Assembly: GCF_965363235.1 (NCBI RefSeq)
Contig: NC_134838.1
Location: 12,742,441 to 12,806,440 of the forward strand
DNA from: Mytilus galloprovincialis
Lineage: Eukaryota > Mollusca > Bivalvia > Mytilida > Mytilidae
Length of the DNA stretch: 64,000 bases
Direction: 5' to 3'
Numbering within the stretch: position 1 is the stretch's first letter; each line of letters starts with the position of its first letter. Shown one piece after another: positions 23,553 to 34,405 of this stretch. A program made the position numbers and the translations under genes. Under the pieces are notes generated by a model that ran no database searches, had not been told where the DNA came from, and saw nothing but the letters and a program-made list of their open reading frames with translations.

Positions 23553-24000
23553 TTATGCCCCACCTACGATAGTAGAGGGGGCATTATGTTTTCTGGTCTG
23601 TGCGTCCGTTCGTTCGTCCGTCTGTCCCGCTTCAGGTTAAAGTTTTTGGTCAAGGTAGTTTTTGATGAAGCTGAAGTCCAATCAACTTGAAACTTAGTAC
23701 ATATGTTCCTTATGATATGATCTTTCTAATTTTAAAGACAAATTAAACTTTTGACCCCAATTTCACGGCCCACTGAACATAGAAAATGAAAGTGCGAGTT
23801 TCAGGTTAAAGTTTTTGGTCAAGGTAGTTTTTGATGAAGTTGAAGTCCAATCAACTTGAAACTTAGTACAAATGTTCCCTATGATATGATCTTTCTAATT
23901 TTAATGCCTAATTATATTTTTAACCCATTTTCACGGTCCATTGAACATGAAAAATGATAGTGCGAGTGGGGCATCCGTGTACTTTGGACACATTCTTGTT
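23553..24000 (+). repeat. GCCCCACCTACGATAG-family repeat with internal duplication
   Basis: Full-length copy from TATGCCCCACCTACGATAG to GGACACATTCTTGTTT. The central phrase CAGGTTAAAGTTTTTGGTC through CTTTCTAATTTTAA occurs twice with a period of about 168 bases. Confidence 0.8.
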
Positions 24001-25190
24001 TTATATATATTTTTGAATGTGTACATGCCTTTTGTGTTTCCTGCCTTTAAATGGATTTAAAACGTCTTTAAGGTCTAAATTGTTTTGTTGAAAATTATTT
24101 TTTAACATCTTAATTAGCTTTGTAAATATTCTTATGGTTGACTATATATATATATATATATATATATTATGGACAATTTTCATTTTATGGATTTTCCTAC
24201 CAAGCAGGGAAAAAAACGAAGCTAAAGAGTGACATCTATTAAATCGATACGATCTATAAATCAGCCAATAGTTCTCCATAATTCTTTGTAACAAAGGGTT
24301 ATAAGATACCATGAGGGAAATAAACATGAAAAGTCCAAGAAAACAGACAATACCATGGCAAAACAATAAAGCGAACACACAAAAAACTTAAAGAATGTTT
24401 ATCGCTAAATGTTATATGCAAATGTCAAACTGGCATGCATCATTTGGCCTTTACATCTGTACAAACTCATCCAAGATACCAGGTGTATAAATTTGTTCAC
24501 TAGATGCCCATTTCGTCTACAAAAAAAACTCATCAGTGATGCTCGAATCAAAAAGGCACATATTCATTGTTTCACTTGGTACAGTGTTTTCTCAAAGTAA
24601 TATGGTACACATTGACGTACAACTGTAAGCTGTCAATAAAATATTTTTCATATATTCACGAAAAATTGAGTTTTGTTTCCTTTTTTCTATTTGTTGTTAC
24701 TAGTACGTTGTGGTTATGTTAAAAAATGACATTTTATTTTTACAAATTACCGAAAAGCATGATATTTGATCTATCCAAAACATAACTACTTAATGTTTTA
24801 TTTTTTCTCTTTCTGAATTTACATATAATGTTTGACATTGGACGTTAAGGAAACAGCAATCAAGCCTCCAATCACAAATATTTTAATTGGTGAGCAATTT
24901 TATGTACATCCGGTTCGAATGACTATTTCAGGTTAAGGTAGGAGCCGTATACTTTTTTGTTTTAGTTGTTGTAAGATGACGAGAGTGTAAAGATGTAAAA
25001 TTGTAATGACTTGTCTTGTTTATGACCGTCCAAGTCAAGATCATATCATTGTGGAGCACCCGGACAGCAACACTATTTATACATGTTTAAATTCCAATTC
25101 AAGACGTCACAAGTATGAATTCATATAAAGGCGAAATAGTTCTGTGGGGGCAACATAAACATTTGATTTGGAAATAGCATTTAGCGCTGG
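24001..25190. other. Intergenic DNA with a decayed hammerhead-repeat copy
   Basis: A (TA)n run is at 24144-24166. Bases 24490-24545 carry a decayed hammerhead-repeat fragment (TTTCGTCTAC, then ACTCATCAGTGA) with a broken helix III. No gene seen. Confidence 0.5.
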
Positions 25191-25281
25191 TGATACCATC
25201 GGGGAGCAAATCCCTACCAGCAATGGCGTCAGCCCAGTGGTTGTAAATAAACTCATCATAGAAACCAGGACTTAAATTTGT

Positions 25282-25325
25282 ACGCCAGACGTGCGTTTCG
25301 TCTACAAAAGACTCATTAGTGACGC
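25282..25325 (-). ncRNA. Hammerhead motif with a core mutation
   Basis: Helices I and II, GAAA and GTC are kept, but the core reads CTAATGA (G5 changed to A), which should abolish cleavage. It is part of a repeat copy spanning about 25185-25400. Confidence 0.55.
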
Positions 25326-25720
25326 TCGAATAAAAAAAGTTAAAAAGGCAAAATAAAGTACAAAATTGAAGAGCATTGTGGACCCAAAAATCCACGCCGA
25401 CCACCGCTAAGGTATTCTATTCCTGGGGTAGAAAAAACAGTTAAGAAATTTCGAAAAAATTATATTTTTATTTTCTACTTTGTTCCAAAACTATAGTTTT
25501 GATCGTTGTTTCTGAAATATATTTATATATAATCATGCATTGACTAGTTCAGTTGGGTTTCGGACATCTATGACAACTGCAATATTTGCTTGTTCAAACA
25601 CAACTGAATGTATTGTCACTGTATTCACAAACTAACTCAAAACGCAGCATTACACATTTCAACACTATGTGTTTCGCTTACATTTAAATTTCATTATTTT
25701 GTTAAAATTCTGTACAAAAT

Positions 25721-28180
25721 CTACGGTGCCGTAACAGTTCTTCCAACTTTGCTGATGTGTTTGAAATCTCGCAATATTGCAGAGGTCGACTTTGTATTGT
25801 CTACAAATAATGGAAGTCTCAAGTTTTCCCGCTCTTTTAGTAACTCGATTTGATATTGTCGTTTACCTTTTGGGGATTGCGAGAACATGAGGTCACTTAC
25901 TTCGCGTTCAATAAATTTACGCATTTGCCATGTTGATTTACATTCACCCGGAAATATCGTTCTTTCTCGACTTAAAACAAACGTCTTCTCGCGGCGCTTG
26001 AGACGTCGTGTGCTTTTGGCGTCAATGACCCGATCATCTACTATTGTTCCTGTATTTTGACCCCTTAGTTTGTTGATCAGGCCTTTCCAGTTCACAGGTT
26101 TGTTTGTAGCTGCATTATGAATATGATGGGTATCATACCGTAAAGTAGAAGCACTACTTGATCTTCTTGTTTCGTTTGTTGTTTTATTTTGAATATGTCC
26201 AGAATCTGTTTCCCGATTTGACCAGTTAAGAAGACTAGGAGCGGTCATTGGTATATTTGTATCGATTGGAAATGCGGAGTTATTTGGCTGTTTCATTTGG
26301 TTTGAACCCGAGGTCGTTATCATTTCATTCCTTGTATTATCCTTCCGCAAAGTTGGTTCTCTTACAGATTTTTCACGTGATTTAGATTTTCTTGCAGATT
26401 TATCACCTGCTGTCGATTCTCTTGCAGACTTACCAGAGTCTGTCCTTCTCGATTTTACTAAAGGCAAATCAATCTTTTCCGTTACTCTGTCTGACACGTT
26501 TGTTTTTTCTCTTGATATTGAATTTCTGGATACTGTCGTCTTTTCCTTCGACAATGTTTGTATTGACATTGAAGATTTTTCTCCTGCTAGTGCTTCACAT
26601 GTTGATTTCTTTGCAGAATTCTTTGATCTTGCAGACATACTAGTTTTATCTCTAGATAATTGAGAATGTTTATTATTTGCATTTTCTGTGTTGTTATTAA
26701 CAACGCTTTTGTTCACGTGTTCTGAAGACCCATCTGTATTTTTCTCACTTTTTGCGCGATGGCTTGTCCTTCCTCCACTTGAAGTTGGTAAGTGTTTTGT
26801 AGTCTGGGATTTATTTGATGATATTGATGTGACCGTCATAACACTTTTCTCCCTTTCTGGGAGTATTGTAGTTTGATTTGCCAGTTTGGGGTTTCTCAAC
26901 TGATATTTGTTTTTAGAACTAGTTATTGGTTTGGTTTCTTGATCGACAGTTTTTATTTTTGGATTCGAGGAATCATGTTCTAAAATATTTGAAGTTTGAT
27001 TGTCTGTCTGTATTGAAGATTTTAAAGTGTTTTCATTTTCTACACCAATTTTAACAGGATCAGAACAAACAATTATATTGGAATTATTATTGTCAGTTCC
27101 AATTTCAGATTTTTCTTCTTTAACTTGCATGTTTTCTTCAGAAGTATATTTGTTTCGATTGACGTTTCCGTTATCTATTACAACGCTTCTCCTGAATGTT
27201 TTCTCTGATTTCGTTGTATCGTTCAACTGATCGTGTTTTTCGATGTCTTGCGAAAGGTCTCTCTTTTGATTTTCGTTGAGGAGGGGATCTTCGGATTTGT
27301 AACTTTTGGCCAAGGTATTGTCTAGCTGTTCCTTTGATATGTGGTCTTCTTCTAAGGACGATGTATTTTGATTGATACTATTGTTTTCTGTTACTTGACT
27401 ACTTGTTATAAAGGAAATTTCGTTTTTCTCGCCCGTGTGCTCTTTATCTTGCGATGTACCTTCTATTTTATTAATGGGATTCATCACATTCAGTTTTATG
27501 TCTGTTTTACTTTCAGGGCTGAGAACAGTTTTATTTGGTACGATGTGAAGTTTTTTATCATCCAAACGGTACACAACTTCGTCCAAATCATCATCGATTT
27601 CCTCTCCTCCTGTCTGTGATCCAAGTTCACTTTTGGGTTCTTCGTGGATAGTTTCTGTCAATAAATTACCCCATGTACCGGCTTCTCCGGAAACGGAACT
27701 CATCTTCCTGCTCCTCCCACTAGACATGCGCATTCGACGAAACATTGAAGACATAGGACGCGATTCTGCCTGCGATAGAGTGTCTGATTCAGTTTTCCCT
27801 ATTGACACAGTTTTTCCTTTGAACCACATCTTCATCAAATCTCTAGCGTCTAAGTGACAATATCGATTTCTTTTCTGAGGATGAAGTACAGGATCGTACT
27901 TCTCAAAACTATGTCGTTGATAAATTTTTCTCAAAGCTAACATTTTTGACAAGGATTCTCTTTCATTGTTAATACTTCGAGTGGTTTGAACTAATACTAA
28001 CTGTTCGCTGTTATCTATTTTTTTCCTTTCAAATTCAAGTAAATTTGATATTTGTTGATTTTTCGTTCTTGTTGAAAACATTATGTTTTTGCTTGAGCGC
28101 ATTATTGAATCCATTCTAGATTCTCGGGAAAACCCGAGGCTATGTTGAATAAGTTTTTGCGGCATGTTTGTAATTCTTTG
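25721..28180 (-). CDS. Unrecognised 814-residue, largely disordered protein
   Basis: Single open frame of 814 codons from ATG at 28165 (context AAACATGC) to TAG at 25721. A TTTTATTGTAG acceptor ends at 28181, so a non-coding 5' exon is likely. About 115 N-terminal residues are basic and look folded (LLEFERKKIDNSEQLVLVQ; YDPVLHPQKRNRYCHLDA). A very long polar stretch rich in Ser, Thr, Asn, Lys and Glu follows, with repeated SREK/SKEK/SRDK and GDKSAR-type phrases. The last ~120 residues are again basic and more ordered (RRLKRREKTFVLSRERTIF). There is no signal peptide, no membrane span and no family I recognise. Length and freedom from stops in AT-rich DNA make it a real gene; function unknown. 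Confidence 0.75.
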   Translation of the reverse strand, partial: QRITNMPQKLIQHSLGFSRESRMDSIMRSSKNIMFSTRTKNQQISNLLEFERKKIDNSEQLVLVQTTRSINNERESLSKMLALRKIYQRHSFEKYDPVLHPQKRNRYCHLDARDLMKMWFKGKTVSIGKTESDTLSQAESRPMSSMFRRMRMSSGRSRKMSSVSGEAGTWGNLLTETIHEEPKSELGSQTGGEEIDDDLDEVVYRLDDKKLHIVPNKTVLSPESKTDIKLNVMNPINKIEGTSQDKEHTGEKNEISFITSSQVTENNSINQNTSSLEEDHISKEQLDNTLAKSYKSEDPLLNENQKRDLSQDIEKHDQLNDTTKSEKTFRRSVVIDNGNVNRNKYTSEENMQVKEEKSEIGTDNNNSNIIVCSDPVKIGVENENTLKSSIQTDNQTSNILEHDSSNPKIKTVDQETKPITSSKNKYQLRNPKLANQTTILPEREKSVMTVTSISSNKSQTTKHLPTSSGGRTSHRAKSEKNTDGSSEHVNKSVVNNNTENANNKHSQLSRDKTSMSARSKNSAKKSTCEALAGEKSSMSIQTLSKEKTTVSRNSISREKTNVSDRVTEKIDLPLVKSRRTDSGKSARESTAGDKSARKSKSREKSVREPTLRKDNTRNEMITTSGSNQMKQPNNSAFPIDTNIPMTAPSLLNWSNRETDSGHIQNKTTNETRRSSSASTLRYDTHHIHNAATNKPVNWKGLINKLRGQNTGTIVDDRVIDAKSTRRLKRREKTFVLSRERTIFPGECKSTWQMRKFIEREVSDLMFSQSPKGKRQYQIELLKERENLRLPLFVDNTKSTSAILRDFKHISKVGRTVTAP

Positions 28181-28339
28181 CTACAATAAAACCTGAAATA
28201 GTATAAAACAAATGTACTAAATATTGACAAACTTAATACATTTTTCAAATTCATTTTCTAACTTCTAAACCATCAACAGTGCGATACAGTTTTTTTTATT
28301 ATTAGTTTATTATCTTTGATGAGCATTTGAATATGTGAT

Positions 28340-28460
28340 TGAGGATATATTGAAAGTGTGAGGATATTATAAGCTATATTGAAAGTGGGAGGATATTATT
28401 AGCTATATTGAAAGTGTGAGGATATTATTAGCTATATTAAAGTGTGAGGATATTATTTGT
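28340..28460 (+). repeat. Tandem repeat, about 30 bp unit
   Basis: Four copies of a unit built on GCTATATTGAAAGTGTGAGG plus ATATTATTA. It lies upstream of the 814-codon gene. Confidence 0.8.
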
Positions 28461-29624
28461 ATGTTCCTTTTGGTCATATTACCGTGTATATGTTGTATAC
28501 ATTCTGTCTTTCGTTGAGCGTTCCTGATGAGGGTAAATCCAAACCATCTCTTCGTACGCACCAAATTAATAAAGTATTTTTTTAGTTTTCATTTTAGAAG
28601 GTTTTTGACGTACCAAAAAAGACTCATTGCCCTCCAATGCCCTCTATATATATTTGCTATCTTTGAAGTTTTGTTTTGATCCAGTCTTATTGCTGGACAT
28701 GAAATTGGTATCATAATTTATACCATTTTTAGGGATCAAATATTACTCTGAAGTATTCGTTTGTGTTCGTCCTGTAAACTATTAATTCTTAATTGCCGAA
28801 AAGCTTACAATATCAGTTTTTTTCAAGATTTTCATCACAAATCATTAAATGCATTTGTATGAAATATTTTTTGAAAGCCAATCTACATTTTGATTTTGAT
28901 TTTATATATATATTCAGAAAAATTGAGATAAAAACAAAATAATTTCATAAATAAAGGCAACAGTAGTATACCAGTTTTCTAAGATCATAAATCTATTGAG
29001 AGAAAACAAATTCGGGTTACAAACTAAAAAACGAGGGAAACACATCAACTATAAGAGTTCATAAAACGTTCAGTGGAGGGAAATATTTCTATCATTCAGT
29101 CAATTCGGGATACAATATGTTCATGCTACAAGAATTTTTTTCAAAATACCCATTTTGTAATAGATAACAAAGCGACCTCGATTTAACTAATGTATAAAAT
29201 GCCAGTTTTGTGGAAGGTGAGAATAAAACACGGTTTTCTACAGATAATGTAATGATACCCTATAATGGTTAATCAAGATTAAGCATGGTAAAACAAAAAC
29301 GTGATTGGACGACCACGATATATAAGTAAAGTGTCGATGTCTTAACTTTTCCACGTAGATAGTTGGCTCAAAACTTATCTGTCATTATAAAATATCTATT
29401 GCGGACACCCATGGTTAGAAAAATATGTTCATATATGTGAGATCATATGTTTTCGTATGCATATGTTTTCGTACTATGCATGCTTTTCCATGAAAATTGT
29501 GACGTCATAATGCATTCTTTATAGAAACAAAACCCATGAGACGAGGATACATTTGCTATTTATGTTATGAATCATATTACGATTCTTGAAAACAAAACAT
29601 TGATCATGTACGATGGAGACATAC
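28461..29624. other. Intergenic DNA
   Basis: AT-rich with no gene seen. A short direct repeat ATATGTTTTCGTA occurs near 29446 and 29461. Confidence 0.4.
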
Positions 29625-30830
29625 ACCCAGAAAACCATAAGTTTGAAAAGTTTATACATAAATCTAGGATACCAGAAGTTTAGAAAGCTTCAACATAATC
29701 CATGGAAACCAGAAGTTTAGAAAGCTAAAAAATAACCCAGGCAGACCAGAAGTTTGGAAAGCCAAACTAGATCCAAGAAAACCAAAAGTTTCGAAAGTTT
29801 AACATAATCAAAAAAAACTAGAAGTTTCAAAAGCTAAACATTATCCAAAGAAACCAGAAGTTAGGAAAGCTAAACATAATCCAAGGAAACCAGAAGTTTC
29901 TAAAGCAAAAATAAAAAAAAGGAAACCAGAAGTTTGGAAAGCCAAACTAGATCCAAGAATACATATATGTATGTGCTCTAAGCGTAGTTATTTTTAGACG
30001 TGTAGTACCTATTGTAAGAACCGGTTTGGATTTCGCGGGTAGTATATAAGAAAAGGAGCATGTTTTTTTAGTTATCGAGGTTAGGCGGTGACCACTACGG
30101 TGATTACTACTACAGTGTAGACATATTTACAGTAGTGTAGAATTGTTATGTAGTTCAGAGATTAATTGGATGTGTACTAATTATGATATTTGTTTATTTT
30201 TAGATATTCTGTAAGGCCAGTGTACCATGAATTTTTTTATTTAGTGGACGTTACGTATTTGCATTCAGTAAATCAAATGTTTTGGTGGACAATGAAAATT
30301 AATGATGATTAAGTTTGTACAAATAAATGTTAATAAAATGAACATGGTCACCGTGCTGGACAAAATCAGAAATGTTTCTTTATTTTATACCAAAATGATA
30401 TAATATACAGTTTTGGTTTGAAGAAGGTTTCAGAAATTAAGTAGCGATGTGCACATAAATACTTTATGTTCGTTTGAACAAGTGAATTAGAACATAACAG
30501 AAGTTTCTAAAGCTAAACATAATCCAAAGAAACCAGAAGTTTAAACACCACTTTATCATAAAACCGGGTGAAACGTTTTGAAAGCTAAATCGTAAACCAA
30601 GGAATCCAGAAGCTTTGGAAAGCTAAAAAATCAATCCAGGAGACCAGAAGTTAGGAAAGCTTAAACACAATCTAAAAAAAAACCAAGGAAATTAAAGTTT
30701 AAACACTTAACCATAAAACAAGGGAACCAGAAGTTTTGAAAGCCAAACACAAACCAATGAAACCAGAAGTTTGGTAAGCTAAAACATAAGTTCTGTAGAG
30801 CAGAAATTTGGAAAGCTTAAACTTAAACTA
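29625..30830 (+). repeat. Degenerate minisatellite, about 36 bp unit, in two blocks
   Basis: Blocks 29625-29960 and 30490-30830 each hold roughly eight or nine imperfect copies of a unit containing AAACCAGAAGTTTGGAAAGC followed by TAAACATAATCCAAGG. The ~530 bases between are different sequence, as if inserted. Interspersed stops exclude a coding repeat in any frame. Confidence 0.75.
29965..30368 (+). mobile_element. Possible solo LTR inside the minisatellite
   Basis: Begins near TGTATGTGCTCTAAG and ends near CACCGTGCTGGACA. It has a TATA-like AGTATATAAGAAAAGG at about 30041 and tandem AATAAA-type signals at about 30322-30336, in LTR order (promoter, then polyadenylation). The minisatellite resumes on both sides. 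No clear target duplication was found, so this is tentative. Confidence 0.35.
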
Positions 30831-31876
30831 TTAAACAAAATAAAAAGAAACTATACTTTTTACAGAAATATAGTTAATTGCTGCAAGACACAAATAAAAA
30901 AAAATATGTTTTTTTGGGAACAAGTTGTCATCATGTATTATAATGATATAATTGTACATGTGTTATCTTTCAATTTGCCTATATCACTTCAAATAAATTC
31001 ATCATCGATCAGTGTATTGGTTTTGGGCGTTACATGGAAGGATACCAAATATGCATATGTACATTTCAATATTTTAATCAGTAATTTATGTTTGATATTG
31101 ACACAGATATAAACAGTTTGAAGTGAACAATAATATTGTCTTGGTTTAGAAAATATGACATTTAAGTTAGTTTTTTCTTTAATTTAATAAAATTGTGACT
31201 TTAATATTTAAACTTTATCAATTGAAGAAATAATAGTATTGTACTTTGACATGTCAATTAATTGTGCAGTGAAACATATTTGACATGTTTTATCTTAGAC
31301 AAAAATCTATTATTGTATATCTTTTGAAAGCAAAACAATGTAAAGTTAATAATAAAATAAATTCAAGGGTTAGCATTTTCAGCAATCGCTAAATCTTCTT
31401 TTTATTTTATCAAAATAATTTTTTTTTAATTTATAAAATGTTTAACAACTTACTTGTTTGGCAAAATTTTAGACTGTACAAATACTATTTATTATGAAAT
31501 ACAATCTATAAAAAAAATAAAAGTTAAAATTTTAATTAGGTAACGGTAAATAACAATCTTTTATTCATTTCGTTCAGAAATTAAACGGGTGAAATGTAAT
31601 TGTTTTCTATTTGGTTACAATTGTCAAAGGTATATATCAAATTTCCTTTAGAGTGTTTGTAAGTCAAAACCTGCTTTAATCCTTTTAATGGTTTTCACAA
31701 TTTGCGCATTAAATTTCATATTATCGTAAAGATATATCATAGCATAACGTTTCATGAGGTATAAGACAATTATACATTGGAATTGAATATAAACAATTTA
31801 TTAATATGAAGGTTCGCGTGTTCATGTACTTTGGCTACGCAGATACTGTTGTATCTAAATATTAGCCTAGCTTTTA
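30831..31876. other. AT-rich intergenic DNA
   Basis: No gene or repeat family was recognised. Confidence 0.4.
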
Positions 31877-32866
31877 AGCTGGGGTCACACATTCAAGATT
31901 TTTACTGCCGTCCTTGACAGGACCATTCCCGATTACAATTTGTCAAAAGTCTGATCAGATCCTGTGAATCGTGAATGGAAATTCAAACTTTAATTAAAAT
32001 TTGTAAAACAAATAATTTAATCACGACACCAATCAGATATTGTTCACGAAGCGTCGATATTCAACCGTTTCCAAGCGAATTTATCCCGATAATCCCGTTC
32101 TCAATCCGATTCTAATACAATTTGTATCTTTCTCATGGTAAAATTCGACCGAGTCTGTCACGACTGCGTCCTGATTCTACCGAATGTAATCCGACAGAGA
32201 TAAGACAGTGACCAGACAGTGAACCGACGCTGACGGAAGTTATCCGTTCGAAATTTGTCGGCATACTCGGGATGATTGGGTACTGTCGGAACGTAATCCT
32301 TTCACGGTCCGCTCTATCGCATTGCAAACGGCTTTGTCTGGTCTCAGTCGTATTGTATTCTGTAATTGTCGGGACTCTGACGTGGGATCATTGACGAATT
32401 TCGTATTAATAACGGGACTGTTCCGGAACGGTTTCGGCAACAACGGTTCGCAATCGACAAGACCTGGATGCAATCTGAATTCAATCGACAGAAAATAGCA
32501 ATGAAAAATTTCTCCAGATCATTCCCGTTCCACAGGACACCGTCCGGAATACACAGAACATCGTTAGGATTTTGATCCGATACAGCAGAATCTGCCACGA
32601 CATAGGCACGATTATAATCCGACTACACAAAGTCGGCTGAGTTTCCCCGAATGTTACGGGACGCACATAACTGTCGGGGTGCTTCGCCGAACTATTCGGA
32701 CCCTTCCCGACCCGTAGGAATCTGTTACGAACTTAAACGACTGCGTTCAGACAATGATAGGACATTCCAGATAATTAAGGATAGTATTCCGACTTTTTTA
32801 CATTTCGTGTCGTATCGCTGTCTGATCTCAAACGGGAGCAATAATCGGCAATGTGTGAACCCCGCA
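31877..32866. mobile_element. 990 bp fold-back element flanked by TTA
   Basis: Left end AGCTGGGGTCACACATT and right end AATGTGTGAACCCCGCA are inverted. TTA stands just outside both ends (31874-31876 and 32867-32869). The inside is unusually GC-rich for this window and made of degenerate short words around TCCGAT, TCGGAA, CCGAATGT and GACAGTGAC in both orientations. Overlapping ORFs here are by-products of the low-stop GC-rich sequence. Its size, ends and target match the element at 44548-45522. Confidence 0.7.
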
Positions 32867-32982
32867 TTAAAGGGTTAAAAAGAATAACTTTATTTTAAAA
32901 TTTTCTTTACAAATTACAAGCATGGTGGTGCATAAATAAAGATTGGTAAAGATTCATTTATTTTCAAATATGATATTACTAT

Positions 32983-33250
32983 GTCCTATAAGCACCTGTC
33001 CTTGGTGGCTCCTGCATTTGGATAACTACATATTAATCTTATTTATGTGCTTCAGCCACAAGGAGGACTATAATATAGTAATTCTTTTTTTTTACAAGTA
33101 TTAGTTTATGCTTGTGTTGTAAAATGTTTAAGTTTTTCAGATTTCTGTAAAGAGGCTTGAGTGTCCTTTAAGCACCTGCCCTTTGTGACTCCTGCATATG
33201 AACAACAATACTATTTGCTCATATGCATCAGCCACGAGGAAGGACTTAAC
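32983..33250 (+). repeat. Pair of direct-repeated 90-base hairpins
   Basis: Copy 1 (32983-33074) and copy 2 (33163-33250) each open with GTCCT(A/T)TAAGCACCTG and close with CAGCCAC(A/G)AGGA(A)GGAC. In each, the GTCC..TGGTGGCT end pairs with the AGCCAC..GGAC end, leaving a loop of about 45 bases. The second copy has compensating-looking changes in the loop only. Confidence 0.6.
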
Positions 33251-33519
33251 TCGAAGTTTTTTTTGTTTTTTTCTATAATGGATGTGATGCTGCTTCTGGT
33301 GCATGGTCAATAATCACTAAACATACAGGTTTGATGTGTGACTACATGTATTATTAACTCAATTTATATTTCATGTTTTTGTCAAACGTATTTCTATTTT
33401 TATTTTTGTTTATTGTCTATTGCAATTGTGTGATAAAAAATTCAATGTACTGATTATGCCTGTAATGGGTCCACTATTGGAAATAAAAAAAAATATATCT
33501 TATAATAGACTTCATACTA

Positions 33520-34405
33520 AAATCCATGCCAAAGGCAGACACACGTTCGCCTTTGCAAAATTAATAAATACGTAGATCTACGTCTGGTCGAAATAATGAC
33601 GATGCATCGTGTGGAAAGAGTGCCACTCTTCCAGCATTTTAAAGAACCCATGCAATAATATTTGAGGAATCCTTGTCAACCTATGATCTATGCTCGTTAA
33701 GCACCCTGCTAATATAAGATGGGTGGTATATTGAAAAGAGAAATCCATCATGTAGGTCGACCGGGAAGAAAGGATGAGGATATTGCGACGTTCACTCGCA
33801 AATTAAGGTATATTTGATAGTAGACATTTTGCTTTCTAAAATGCCGCTTATGGACTCTTAATAAAGATTTTGCAATGAATCTTAAACGTAGTTTTAGAAC
33901 ATCGGATTATCCTATAGGAAATGACATCATTATATCGAAAAATAATCTGTCATCACTTTGACTTCTCCAGTCCGGTAGTAAAACACTTGCTAAAGGCGGA
34001 TGCACGTTCGCCTGTGCGAGATTAATATATACGTATCTACGTCGGGTCGAAATGATGACGATGCATCGTGTGGAAATAGTGCCACTCTTCCAGCATTTTA
34101 AAGAACCCATGCAATAATATTTGAGGAATCCTTAATCTAAGCTCGTTAAGCACCCTGGTAATATTAGATGGGTGGTATATTGAAAAGAGAAATCCATCAA
34201 CAGTGTAGGTCGACCGGGAAGAAAGGAGGAGGATATTGCGACTTCCACTCGCAAATTATGGTATATTTGATAGGAGCAGACATTTTGCTTTCAAAATGCC
34301 ACATATGGACTATGAATAAAGATTTTGCAACGATTCTTAAACGTAAAGAGAGCATCGGATTATCCTATAGGATTTGACGTCATTATATCAAAAGAGTCTG
34401 CGTAA
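33520..34405 (+). repeat. Tandem duplication, about 440 bp unit
   Basis: Unit 1 (from about 33528) and unit 2 (from about 33985) share GCACGTTCGCCT-type starts, ATGACGATGCATCGTGTGGA, GTGCCACTCTTCCAGCATTT, GTAGGTCGACCGGGAAGAAA and ATCGGATTATCCTATAGGA. Differences are scattered substitutions and short indels. No long ORF is conserved between the copies. Confidence 0.8.

Noticed and set aside
32133..32878. Cluster of overlapping ORFs on both strands
   Set aside because: It falls inside the GC-rich fold-back element; frames overlap on both strands and none has a domain or shared homology.
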